Source: Gemmataceae bacterium (lineage in GTDB: Bacteria; Planctomycetota; Planctomycetia; Gemmatales; Gemmataceae). Taken from it: a stretch of DNA of 44,513 nucleotides. A program made the translations under genes and the position numbers. The notes under the pieces were generated by a model. The model had not been told where the DNA came from. It ran no database searches and saw only the letters and a list, made by a program, of their open reading frames with translations. Shown here one piece after another: positions 31,801 through 40,345 of this stretch. The DNA is taken from positions 1-44,513 of the forward strand of contig JAOAAA010000012.1 in NCBI GenBank assembly GCA_026419115.1. The letters are read 5' to 3'. The stretch's first letter is position 1, and every line of letters begins with the position of its first letter.

Positions 31801-33224
31801 ACCTTTTCAGTCAAGTATTTCAACAAAACTTGGCGAAAAACTTCACAATTTTGGTAGCGATCTGCCGGATCCCTTGCCATAGCACAGTTTAGGATTGGGG
31901 AAAAGGATTCGGGAATATCCTGACGAAATTCGTGAACATTCGGTCGAGTCTCATCCAAAATCTTTGCATAAAGCAGCCCCGAACTACTGGCGGAAAAAGG
32001 AGGTGTTCCGGTCAGCAAATAAAACAAGGTGGCGGCCAAAGAATGTTGATCGGAGATGGGGCGGACATTGCGAAAATCGTGAATTTGTTCCGGTGCCATA
32101 AACGCCGGCGTCCCTGCCGTGACCCCAGTCAGTGTCAACTGCGATTGTTCTTCATCGAAAGAACGAGCCAAGCCGAAGTCGGCAATTTTCACAATCTCAC
32201 CCGTAGGGGTGTTTCCCACGATCAGATTCGAGGGTTTCAAATCGCGATGAACATATCCCCTTTCATGGGCATAATGAATCCCTTGCAGGGCATCGATGAC
32301 ATAACGTAAGGCCACTTCCAGTTTGAGTGGCCCCTGTTTACGAACCTTCGTGGCGAGATCAACCCCATCGACCCATTCCATAATCAAAAAGGGTTGATTA
32401 TTCGCTTGACTGAGATCGTGATATTGAACGATATTCGGATGGGTTAAACGCGAAAGAATACGTCCTTCTCGATAGAATCGTCGGAGCGCATGATTATTCG
32501 GGACGGCACTGCTATTGAGAAATTTTAAGGCCACCTCGGTTTGATCGTTCAAGCGACGAGCGCGATAGACGGTTCCCATGCTTCCGGCTCCGACCCGAGC
32601 GAGTATCTCGAAGCCGGGCGCTTCTGGAAAAAGATTGGGCCGTTTTGGAATATCGTCGGTGCTATCATCTTTGGGAAGACTCAATTTCAATAAGGCAGCA
32701 TATTGAGGGAAGCGCTTGATAAAATCGCTTTGCCGCGGGGATTCTTTCGCTTGTTTGCGCAGGTCGTATTCGCGTTGGATGATTTCGAGCGAGATCATTT
32801 CTGCATCGAATTCGGGGGGGATTTGGTTAATGTAGCGCTCGGCAGGGTGGCGATTTCCTCCCCGCCAATCGGCTTCCATTTGCGCCCGTTGCACTTCCAA
32901 AAAGACCGATTCGGGGTCATCATTTTCGGTGATCGTCACCTTGAGCACGGTTTTGCCAACGGAAATTTCATCTCCGTCCTGTAAATTGGTTGGTTCATGA
33001 ATCCGCCGACGGCCAACGAGTGTGCCGTTCCGGCTGCCGAGATCGAGGATTCGACAAACAGGCGGATGAACTTCGATCAAGAAATGATTCCGAGAAATAT
33101 ACGAATCTTCAGGAAGACGAAGGTGACATCCTCGAGAGCGTCCCAAGATAAACGTATCGTGTTTTTGGAAGTTGAATACGGTACCCACATTCGGACCGGC
33201 GATCACCGAAAGGATAACGGCCAT
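31794..33224 (-). CDS. FHA domain Ser/Thr protein kinase
   Basis: The first 100 residues of this 476-residue protein are an FHA domain, which binds phosphothreonine: ILGRSRG (26-32), SRNHF (44-48) and SRNGTLVG (64-71). A helical linker (120-190) with PSRQSDFIKRFPQYAALL-like sequence is typical of planctomycete kinases. The kinase domain follows, with GAGSMG (212-217), Lys234, YVHRDLKPSN (324-333), DFG (349-351) and APE (377-379); all catalytic residues are present. No transmembrane helix is seen, so it is likely soluble. The sigma factor gene follows directly and is its probable partner or target. Confidence 0.95.
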   Translation of the reverse strand: MAVILSVIAGPNVGTVFNFQKHDTFILGRSRGCHLRLPEDSYISRNHFLIEVHPPVCRILDLGSRNGTLVGRRRIHEPTNLQDGDEISVGKTVLKVTITENDDPESVFLEVQRAQMEADWRGGNRHPAERYINQIPPEFDAEMISLEIIQREYDLRKQAKESPRQSDFIKRFPQYAALLKLSLPKDDSTDDIPKRPNLFPEAPGFEILARVGAGSMGTVYRARRLNDQTEVALKFLNSSAVPNNHALRRFYREGRILSRLTHPNIVQYHDLSQANNQPFLIMEWVDGVDLATKVRKQGPLKLEVALRYVIDALQGIHYAHERGYVHRDLKPSNLIVGNTPTGEIVKIADFGLARSFDEEQSQLTLTGVTAGTPAFMAPEQIHDFRNVRPISDQHSLAATLFYLLTGTPPFSASSSGLLYAKILDETRPNVHEFRQDIPESFSPILNCAMARDPADRYQNCEVFRQVLLKYLTEKVI

Positions 33225-33274
33225 GACGCATTCTCGAAGTTGCCCGATCTAAAACGATCGTCAGAATGACCTAT

Positions 33275-33280
33275 ATTATA
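33275..33280 (-). promoter_or_regulatory. -10-like TATAAT before the FHA-kinase gene
   Basis: TATAAT on the minus strand lies about 50 bases upstream of the kinase ATG. The surrounding GATATAATATAGG resembles the palindrome before the sigma gene at 31788-31800. No -35 consensus is seen, so a special sigma factor could be used. Confidence 0.35.
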
Positions 33281-33330
33281 TCCCCTTTGGAAACGATTCA
33301 CGATGGTTCATGGGGGCATTTCCGAAGGCA

Positions 33331-34503
33331 TTAAGCGGCCTGAGCGATTCCCTCGCGGGCAAGCCACCGCTGGATTTTGCCGAGAATTTTAGGCCATTCT
33401 GCCGAGAAACGGATTTGACAAAAGGCCTGATACAGTAAATCGACCGTCTCGATAAGGGCACGCAATTGATCGGCCCGAGCTTCGAGATTCGCACGGGCAT
33501 CATCTTCCTCGGGGGGGGGGATTTTGACCCCGCTCAAAGCAAATTGTTCCGCCAAAAACGAAAGTTCATACTGAATATCGTGTCGAACCAAGGTCAGACC
33601 GGCCTTACGGGGGAGCTTGCCGCTTTGTAAGGCCCGCACCGCTTCCGGAAGGCGGAATGGCATCTCATGAGTAATCGTTTCTCGACCCGTTTGGGCACGG
33701 GGGCATTCCAACGTCAATGTGCGAGCAATCATTACCACGACTTCGGACTCATCCGAAAGCGGAATTGTGACCTGATCATCGTGGCACATGTACCACAGCC
33801 AGACCAGAAACTCGTTTCCTACAAAGTTTCGATTTGTTTCATCCAACGCCCAAGCAACATCCCCTCCAGCAGGAAGGCTAGGTCCAAAAGGAGTGTAGCT
33901 AGCTTCTTCAACATTTCGGGTTCGGTTATCAATTTCCGCAAACGAGTAGGCTTGTGATCCAGCGGTGATCGGGATGAGATCGTAGCCAAAGGTATTTTTG
34001 AAATGCGTCAATAATCGATCGATTTGGGTCAGCGAAGTGGTCCCAAAAAGAAATTCGTTGGAGCGCAAATCCCAAGCACATTCGATCACCTTTCTGCGGG
34101 TGTAACGCCCATCCTTCGCTTCGTGTTCGAGCCGTTCACGGGCCGAGGCCTTAGCTTCCTTTTTTTGCTTGTTGCTAGGGAAACCCGAAGGATTATTGGC
34201 GCTGAGCGCTGCTAAATCGATGGCATAATAGGCTCGCAGAAGATCACTGGGGAGTTTCACCGTATCGATGCGAAAGCCGAAAAATAGGTAATCGTTGATG
34301 ATGTTCTTGGCTAATTCAAAACGAACATCCAAAATGTGTTCCCCAGCAGACCAGCCGAATTCGACCCCATCGGATGCCATAATTCGGGATTTCCCTGCAG
34401 CATGGTGGGAAAGTTTATCCAGATGTTCTTCCGTGAAAATTTTGGGGGCAGGTCCCTCGACGCGATAACGGGCAAAAGTCGCACGACCTGTGAAAAATCC
34501 CAT
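33331..34503 (-). CDS. RdgC-like protein (recombination-associated), tentative
   Basis: I chose the ATG at 34503 (390 residues), where the protein-like sequence begins MGFFTGRATFARYRV. Its layout resembles RdgC, a ring-forming DNA-binding protein. An N-terminal strand-rich half leads to LPSDLLRAYYAIDLAALS, then a basic Lys/Ala/Glu linker (NKQKKEAKASARERLEHEA), then IECAWDLRSNEFLFGTTSLTQIDRLLTHFKNTFGYDLIP, which matches the RdgC core pattern. The C-terminal third is unlike Escherichia coli RdgC. The coding strand has ten C in a row at 33511-33520, read as Pro-Pro-Pro. Real role is unknown; the call is only family-level. Confidence 0.55.
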   Translation of the reverse strand: MGFFTGRATFARYRVEGPAPKIFTEEHLDKLSHHAAGKSRIMASDGVEFGWSAGEHILDVRFELAKNIINDYLFFGFRIDTVKLPSDLLRAYYAIDLAALSANNPSGFPSNKQKKEAKASARERLEHEAKDGRYTRRKVIECAWDLRSNEFLFGTTSLTQIDRLLTHFKNTFGYDLIPITAGSQAYSFAEIDNRTRNVEEASYTPFGPSLPAGGDVAWALDETNRNFVGNEFLVWLWYMCHDDQVTIPLSDESEVVVMIARTLTLECPRAQTGRETITHEMPFRLPEAVRALQSGKLPRKAGLTLVRHDIQYELSFLAEQFALSGVKIPPPEEDDARANLEARADQLRALIETVDLLYQAFCQIRFSAEWPKILGKIQRWLAREGIAQAA

Positions 34504-34723
34504 GAATGCCTCCGTGCTGATCTTTCTGATTCCTTGCGAATGGGCCAAGTCCCAATATCATCGGATAGGCAAACCACACGGGTTGCCTCGACTGATCCTG
34601 AATCGGCCTTCCTTATTTTTGCCCCCTCCCCGTAATCGACACAATCTGCACAATAGGCAAAACTGAGAGATTCGATGTCCACCCCCAGACCCGATCGAGA
34701 ACAAGCGACCCAAAAGAGCGACC

Positions 34724-35473
34724 ATGCAACTTTACGAAATGACTTGGCCTGCCGTGCAGAGCTTTCCGAAATCGACCCCGATTGTCTTTCCTGTGGCAGC
34801 GTTAGAGCAACACGGGCATCATATGCCTTTATTCACCGATAGCCTATTATGCGGGGAAATTATTCGCCGTGTGTCGGAGATGGAACGATTTCAAAAAGGG
34901 GTGATTTTTGCCCCGTTGCAGTGGTTGGGTAATTCGGATCATCATCTCGATTTTGCGGGCACCCTTTCGGCACCACCAAGAACCTATTTAGATATGTTGA
35001 TAGGTTTGGCCGAGAACTTTCTCTTTCACGGGTTTCAACGGATTGTATTTATCAATGGTCATGGTGGTAACGATACCCCCGGCAAACAGGCGGTGTTTGA
35101 GTTACGTCAAAAATATCGCCATCGGGATGACCTGTTGTTGTTGTTTGCCACTTATTGGAATACCGCCCAGCCCACGGGGTTAAAACAATCCCACATGGGT
35201 CACGCCTGCGAGTGGGAAACCTCGATGATGCTCCGCATTCGTCCCGATTTGGTTGGTGAAATCAGCAACCTGCCGACGGTTCCGTTTGGGAATCCGTTTG
35301 AACCCGCCAGCCGAGGTTGGATCACGAAAGATCGGACCATAGCGGGGCATATTGGGGAACCGCAATTTGCCACCGCAGAAAAAGGGGAATATCTGTTCAG
35401 CACGTTTGCCGATGGTGTGGCCCAGCTTTTGGATCGGGTCATTGCATGGGATGGCCGGAGTTGGAACGGATGA
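34724..35473 (+). CDS. Creatininase-family amidohydrolase
   Basis: This 249-residue protein carries the metal-binding set of the creatininase family. EQHGHHMPLFTD (28-39) supplies Glu28, His30 and Asp39. NGHGGND (111-117) and HACEWETS (160-167) supply His113 and Glu165. Members hydrolyse cyclic or plain amides such as creatinine, formamides in riboflavin-like pathways, or sugar lactones. The MFS gene starts in the stop codon (ATGA), so uptake and hydrolysis of the same compound are likely. The compound cannot be named. Confidence 0.9.
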   Translation: MQLYEMTWPAVQSFPKSTPIVFPVAALEQHGHHMPLFTDSLLCGEIIRRVSEMERFQKGVIFAPLQWLGNSDHHLDFAGTLSAPPRTYLDMLIGLAENFLFHGFQRIVFINGHGGNDTPGKQAVFELRQKYRHRDDLLLLFATYWNTAQPTGLKQSHMGHACEWETSMMLRIRPDLVGEISNLPTVPFGNPFEPASRGWITKDRTIAGHIGEPQFATAEKGEYLFSTFADGVAQLLDRVIAWDGRSWNG

Positions 35474-36684
35474 AGCGCGGTCCGAATTGGAAGTGGTGGG
35501 TCAGTGCTTTGTTGCTGTCAGCAACCATGATCAACTACATGGATCGTCAAACCTTGGCCAATCTTTCGGTACGGGTTACCAAAGCATTGGGGCTGACAGA
35601 AGAACAATATGGCACGCTTGAACTGGGTTTCGGCTGGGCCTTTGCTGCCGGTTCATTTGTCTTTGGTTGGTTGGCCGATCAACTCGCTCTGCGTTGGCTT
35701 TATCCTTCGATTCTATTAGGCTGGTCGCTTGCAGGCATTCTCACCGGTTTGGTCAGCGATTATCCAGAACTGCTCATGTGTCGAATTTTGTTAGGCTTTT
35801 TCGAGGCAGGGCATTGGCCTTGCGCTCTGAAGACAGTTCAACGAGTCATGCTCAAACAGGATCGGCATTTTGGCAATAGCCTTTTACAAAGCGGGGCAGC
35901 GATTGGTGCGATTGTCACTCCACCGATCATTCTGGCGATCTTGGCTTTGTTTGATCGGGGTGACGAGCGAGCTTGGTCAATCCCTTTTATCGTGATTGGT
36001 CTGGCAGGGACCACTTGGATTGTTGGCTGGTTTTTGCTGATTGGTCCGCAGGACCTAGTGGCCACTGAGGAAAAATCACGCACGGAATCGGGCTGGGCGA
36101 TCGCGATCGATCGGCGTGTTTGGGCTTTGCTGGTGATGGTCATTACCATCAACACCACTTGGCAAATACTGCGAGCTTGGCTTCCCAAATATCTTCAGCA
36201 GGGGCGTGGCTACAGCGAAGCGACTTCGCTTTGGTTCAATTCGGCCTTTTATATCGTCGCCGACATTGGGTGTATTCTCTCAGGGGCGATTGCTCTGCGT
36301 TTAGCGAAACGGGGTTATTCACAACATTCCAGTAGCGTTTGGGTTTATGGGGGTTGTGCAGGTATTACCGCTTTGGCGGTGTTGTTGGGGTTCGTTCCGA
36401 ATGGAGTTTTTTTGTTCGGTTTGCTTTTGATTATTGGGGCCGGTGCTTTAGGCTTGTTCCCATGCTATTACACGTTTTGCCAAGAGATTAGCGAAACGCA
36501 TTTGGGTAAAATGTCCGGCATCGTTGCAGGGATTGGCTGGATTGTCTCTTCCCCGATGCAAAAATTGTACGGCCGGCATATCGATGCGACCCAATCTTTT
36601 GAATGGGGTCTAGCGTTGGCTGGGTTAATGCCCTCGATCGGGTTGTTGGCCCTCCTCCTGTTGTGGCGTCGAAATCAAAAATAA
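35470..36684 (+). CDS. MFS transporter, ACS-like (hexuronate/anion type)
   Basis: I chose the ATG at 35470 (404 residues), which overlaps the stop of the creatininase-family gene, because it opens directly on the first membrane helix region (MKRGPNWKWWVSALLLSATM). NYMDRQTLANLS at the end of helix 1 and the loop GWLADQLALRW between helices 2 and 3 are typical of the anion:cation symporter branch. About 12 hydrophobic segments are present. The carried compound is probably the substrate of the upstream hydrolase, or its product. A strong terminator follows at 36848. Confidence 0.9.
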   Translation: MKRGPNWKWWVSALLLSATMINYMDRQTLANLSVRVTKALGLTEEQYGTLELGFGWAFAAGSFVFGWLADQLALRWLYPSILLGWSLAGILTGLVSDYPELLMCRILLGFFEAGHWPCALKTVQRVMLKQDRHFGNSLLQSGAAIGAIVTPPIILAILALFDRGDERAWSIPFIVIGLAGTTWIVGWFLLIGPQDLVATEEKSRTESGWAIAIDRRVWALLVMVITINTTWQILRAWLPKYLQQGRGYSEATSLWFNSAFYIVADIGCILSGAIALRLAKRGYSQHSSSVWVYGGCAGITALAVLLGFVPNGVFLFGLLLIIGAGALGLFPCYYTFCQEISETHLGKMSGIVAGIGWIVSSPMQKLYGRHIDATQSFEWGLALAGLMPSIGLLALLLLWRRNQK

Positions 36685-36755
36685 AAATTTCTCTACCGAC
36701 CTTGCAAGGTGATCTTTACTTCATGATTACAGAGGTTTTGATTGAGTTCGTTTCT

Positions 36756-36879
36756 TATAATGAATTGATGTTGTGTTGTTTGAGAGAATTGCTAGTCATG
36801 CCACAGATTTCCGGTCCTCCGAGGCCTTGTGGTAAATCAAGATGGAAGGGACTTGTTTTCACAAGTCCCCTCTTTTTTT
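36756..36879 (+). ncRNA. Possible small RNA ending in a strong terminator
   Basis: TATAAT at 36756-36761 is followed by about 115 bases that contain two hairpin segments and then the terminator. The first segment, CCACA...TGTGG (about 36801-36832), encloses GG-CCT/AGG-CC with the bases CCTCC, complementary to a Shine-Dalgarno core. No -35 is evident and no protein is encoded. It could instead be the 3' end of the MFS message. Confidence 0.3.
36848..36879 (+). terminator. Strong intrinsic terminator
   Basis: GGGACTTGT and ACAAGTCCC form a perfect 9-bp stem with a TTTC loop, then CTCTTTTTTT. It closes the creatininase-MFS operon or a short RNA. Confidence 0.92.
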
Positions 36880-36951
36880 CATGACTCTTTATCAACTCAT
36901 CATCTACAATAATAACAAACCTGCCAACGTAACCTTTTGTTGGAATCGCAA

Positions 36952-39900
36952 ATGAATCGTGTAGTCTTTTCCCACCTACTCCTACTTCTGTTCACACCCT
37001 CACTCTTTGCTTCACCACCAACCCGAGAAGGTTTAGATTTTTTTGAATCGAAAATTCGACCCATATTTGTGGAACATTGCTTGGAATGCCACGGGGTAAA
37101 AAAACAATCGGCGGCCCTGCGTTTGGATCGCAAGGCGGACCTCCTGAAAGGGGGGGATACCGGCCCGATTCTTTCTCCCCAAGCACCTGAGAAAAGTTTG
37201 CTCCTTCAAGTGGTTTCTTACAAAGGGGAGGTGAAAATGCCCCCCAAACAGAAACTTTCCGAGCAACAAATTACCGACCTGACGACATGGATCAAAATCG
37301 GGGCACCAATCCCCGAAGACTCCGCAGGTACCAGTTCGGGAGAGGACCCCAAAAAACATTGGGCCTTTCAACCTTTGAAGAAGCCGAATGTGCCCAAAAC
37401 CCAAGGCCCCGCCGAGACAGACCTCGATCGGTTTGTGTTAGCGAAACTCGAAGCCCACAAACAATCGTTTTCCCCCGAGGCCGACCGAAGAACCTTGCTG
37501 CGCCGACTTTATCTTGATCTGACGGGATTGCCCCCGACCGAATCGGAGATCAATGCCTTTGTTAACGATCCTTCCCCGAACGCCTATGAAACTTGGGTGG
37601 ATCGCATTTTGGCCATGCCGCAGTATGGGGAGCATCAGGCCCGTCACTGGATGGATTTAGCTCGGTACTCGGATACCAAAGGTTACGTCTTCAATGAAGA
37701 TCGAAACTATCCCTATGCTTACACCTACCGCGATTGGCTCATCCGCTCTTTTAACGAAGATATGCCCTACGATCAATTTATCCTCTATCAACTCGCTGCC
37801 GATCGCCTTGTCAAACAGCCCGACGAACAACGCCACCTTGCTGCGATGGGGTTTCTCACCTTGGGGCGGCGATTCCTCAACATGCAGCCGGATATTATTG
37901 ATGATCGGATTGATGTGACTTTCCGAACCTTCCAAGCTCTCACGGTTTCTTGTGCGCGTTGCCACGATCATAAGTTCGATCCGATTCCGATCAAAGATTA
38001 TTACTCGATATACGGAGTCTTTGCTTCATCAATTGAACCCAAAGAACTCCCGCTTCTGCAGAAAGTCGAAGAAACGCCCGAGGTGGTTGCTTTCAATACC
38101 GAATTAAAAAAACGAGAACAAGCTGCCGCCGAGATGTGGGCCAAAATTAAAGGGGATACCCTTGCCAAGTTTCATTCACCGGAACAACTCACCAGCTATT
38201 TCTTGGCGGTTCGCGATGCGTGGAAATTGCCCCCCCCCGAAGTGGCGAAACTAGCAGGCGATCGTAAATTAGTGGCCCTTGTTTTAGAACGATGGCTCGA
38301 AACAATTCGCAAACGGACAGAAAAACACGATCCCGTATTCAGCCTTTTGGTGGCCCTATTCGAGCTGGAGGATAAATCCTTTGCCGAGAAAGCGCCCGAA
38401 GTGCTGAAAACCTATTTGAGTCACCCCATGAAGGGAGTTCACCCCACACTCAAAAAGAACCTCGAAAATACCTCTTTCCCCGATTTTAAAGCCGTGGCCG
38501 AGGTCTATGCTAAAACCTTCCATGAAGTGAGCAAACTCCCCAGCGAAAAACGCACCGGCGACGAGCTGGCTCTGTTCGAGATTCTCACGACGAAAGGCCC
38601 CTTTGCTTTGGATGATAAAATGTTTGAACGAATCATCACCATTGCCGAGAAAAATAAATATCGTGCCTTGGCCCGTGCCGTTGAGGAGTGGAAAGCCAAA
38701 TCACCGGCCGCCCCCCCCCGTGGGATGGTTCTCAATGATGCGCCCAAACCCTTTGATCCCTACGTTTTCAATCGAGGCAATCAATTCAACCGAGGGCCTC
38801 AGGTTCCTCGACAATTTTTAGAAATTCTTTCGCCCAATCGCAAACCTTTTACCGATGGTTCCGGCCGACTTGAGATGGCGCGGGCCATTGCCAATAAAAA
38901 CAACCCGCTCACGGCACGGGTGTTCGTCAACCGAGTCTGGGGCCATTTGTTCGGTCAAGCGATTGTTCGGACCCCCAGCGACTTCGGTCTGCGAAGCGAT
39001 CCCCCGACTCATCCGGAATTACTCGATTATTTGGCCAGCCAATTTCAAGAACAGGGTTGGTCTATCAAGAAATTACACAAGATGTTGGTCCTGTCGCGGA
39101 CCTATCGGCAACAATCGCAGGTCACGGCCGCTCAACTCAAAGAGGACCCAGAGAATCGTCTCTTTGGGCGAATGAATCGCAAAAGAATGACCTTTGAGCA
39201 AATGCGAGACTCGATGTTGGCCGTCTCGGGGCAATTGGATCGGACCCTGTATGGTCGGCCCGTTGAAATTTTCAAAGAAGCCACCATCAGTGGCCGACCT
39301 GTTGAAGGGAACAAAGAGGCCACCAGCAATCGTCGCACTCTTTATGGGTTGATCGATCGTCAGAATCTCTCGGGAACTTTGCGGGCTTTTGATTTTGCGA
39401 TTCCCGATAGCCATTCGCCCCAACGATTCAACACAACGGTTCCCCAGCAGGCCTTGTTCTTGCTCAATTCTCCGTTTGTTCGACAACAAGCCGAGGCCCT
39501 TTCGCAACGATTTAAGGAAGAAGCCCCCCCCCAACGGGTCGAACAACTTTACTCGATGATTTTGGGACGTAAACCTACAAGCGAAGAATTGCAATTCGCC
39601 CTTGAGTTCGCGAAGGTCGAACCCAATGGTTCTGGCTCAGGAGCATGGCAGTACGGCTATGGGGATTATAACCCCACTCAACCGAAAACCGTGTCGTTCA
39701 CCCCGCTTCCGTTCGCGACCAAACAGAGTTGGCAAGGTGGGACCCAACTGCCCGATCCCAAACTCGGTTGGTGCCTACTCACCGCGAACGGCGGACACAC
39801 TGGAGAAAAGGGCAAGGCCGTGATCCGACGCTGGATTTCCCCCATTGATGGAGAAATCGAAATCAGCGGGCAACTTCAACATCCCGCGAAAGAAGGGGAT

Positions 39901-40218
39901 GGGGTTCGTGGACGGATTGTATCCGACCAAAGTGGAATGCTCGGCGAATGGAAAGTTCATAACAACCAAGTCGAGACCCGAGCTAAAGTGAAGGTGAAAA
40001 AAGGAGAAATCATTGACTTTATTACCGATTGCTTGAATACCGTCGATTACGATTCGTTCCTTTGGGCACCCCAAATTAAACAGGTCAAGGCCGACTCCTC
40101 GGCACAACAATGGAATGCCCAAAGCGATTTCCGAGTGTTGCCGGTCACGCGTCCCAATGTGTGGACCGATATTGCTCAGGTCCTTTTACTCAGTAACGAG
40201 TTTGCCTTCATCGATTAA
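36952..40218 (+). CDS. PSD1/DUF1549-DUF1553 planctomycete protein with cytochrome c motifs
   Basis: The ATG at 36952 gives 1088 residues and opens a signal peptide (MNRVVFSHLLLLLFTPSLFA). A planctomycete cytochrome C-type segment follows, with CLECH (43-47). Next is DUF1549 (about 130-340), including a second CxxCH (CARCH, about 335-339). DUF1553 runs from about 620 on (LTARVFVNRVWGHLFG and RTYRQQS). A beta-rich extra domain (about 890-1060, WISPIDGEIEISGQLQHPA) sits near the end, before the final LLLSNEFAFID of DUF1553. Such proteins are abundant in planctomycetes and thought to work in the periplasm or compartments, perhaps on complex polysaccharides. Three runs of nine C and a 13-residue duplication are present. 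Confidence 0.93.
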   Translation: MNRVVFSHLLLLLFTPSLFASPPTREGLDFFESKIRPIFVEHCLECHGVKKQSAALRLDRKADLLKGGDTGPILSPQAPEKSLLLQVVSYKGEVKMPPKQKLSEQQITDLTTWIKIGAPIPEDSAGTSSGEDPKKHWAFQPLKKPNVPKTQGPAETDLDRFVLAKLEAHKQSFSPEADRRTLLRRLYLDLTGLPPTESEINAFVNDPSPNAYETWVDRILAMPQYGEHQARHWMDLARYSDTKGYVFNEDRNYPYAYTYRDWLIRSFNEDMPYDQFILYQLAADRLVKQPDEQRHLAAMGFLTLGRRFLNMQPDIIDDRIDVTFRTFQALTVSCARCHDHKFDPIPIKDYYSIYGVFASSIEPKELPLLQKVEETPEVVAFNTELKKREQAAAEMWAKIKGDTLAKFHSPEQLTSYFLAVRDAWKLPPPEVAKLAGDRKLVALVLERWLETIRKRTEKHDPVFSLLVALFELEDKSFAEKAPEVLKTYLSHPMKGVHPTLKKNLENTSFPDFKAVAEVYAKTFHEVSKLPSEKRTGDELALFEILTTKGPFALDDKMFERIITIAEKNKYRALARAVEEWKAKSPAAPPRGMVLNDAPKPFDPYVFNRGNQFNRGPQVPRQFLEILSPNRKPFTDGSGRLEMARAIANKNNPLTARVFVNRVWGHLFGQAIVRTPSDFGLRSDPPTHPELLDYLASQFQEQGWSIKKLHKMLVLSRTYRQQSQVTAAQLKEDPENRLFGRMNRKRMTFEQMRDSMLAVSGQLDRTLYGRPVEIFKEATISGRPVEGNKEATSNRRTLYGLIDRQNLSGTLRAFDFAIPDSHSPQRFNTTVPQQALFLLNSPFVRQQAEALSQRFKEEAPPQRVEQLYSMILGRKPTSEELQFALEFAKVEPNGSGSGAWQYGYGDYNPTQPKTVSFTPLPFATKQSWQGGTQLPDPKLGWCLLTANGGHTGEKGKAVIRRWISPIDGEIEISGQLQHPAKEGDGVRGRIVSDQSGMLGEWKVHNNQVETRAKVKVKKGEIIDFITDCLNTVDYDSFLWAPQIKQVKADSSAQQWNAQSDFRVLPVTRPNVWTDIAQVLLLSNEFAFID
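39253..39330 (+). repeat. 39-bp tandem duplication inside the PSD1 gene
   Basis: Two imperfect 39-base units encode GRPVEIFKEATIS and GRPVEGNKEATSN. In other members of this family a single short segment joins YGRPVE to RRTLYG, so one unit seems to be an in-frame addition. Confidence 0.75.
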
Positions 40219-40228
40219 GTCTCGCTTT

Positions 40229-40345
40229 CGCTGCAAAAATTTGCTGTGAGATTTATCAATTCAATTTCACATTTCGCACTAAAAATTCGATGTGAGATTT
40301 ATCAATTGAATTTTGCATTCCGCTGTGAAAATTAGGTGTGAGAAT
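40229..40345. repeat. 46-bp tandem repeat, about 2.5 copies
   Basis: CGCTGCAAAAAT (40229), CGCACTAAAAAT (40275) and CGCTGTGAAAAT (40321) are exactly 46 bases apart. TGTGAG recurs at 40245, 40291 and 40337. The last copy reaches into the 3' end of the thioesterase gene, so its final codons come from the repeat. Confidence 0.85.

Noticed and set aside
40229-40345. CRISPR-like array
   Set aside because: The repeats are contiguous and diverged with no unique spacers, and no cas gene is present.
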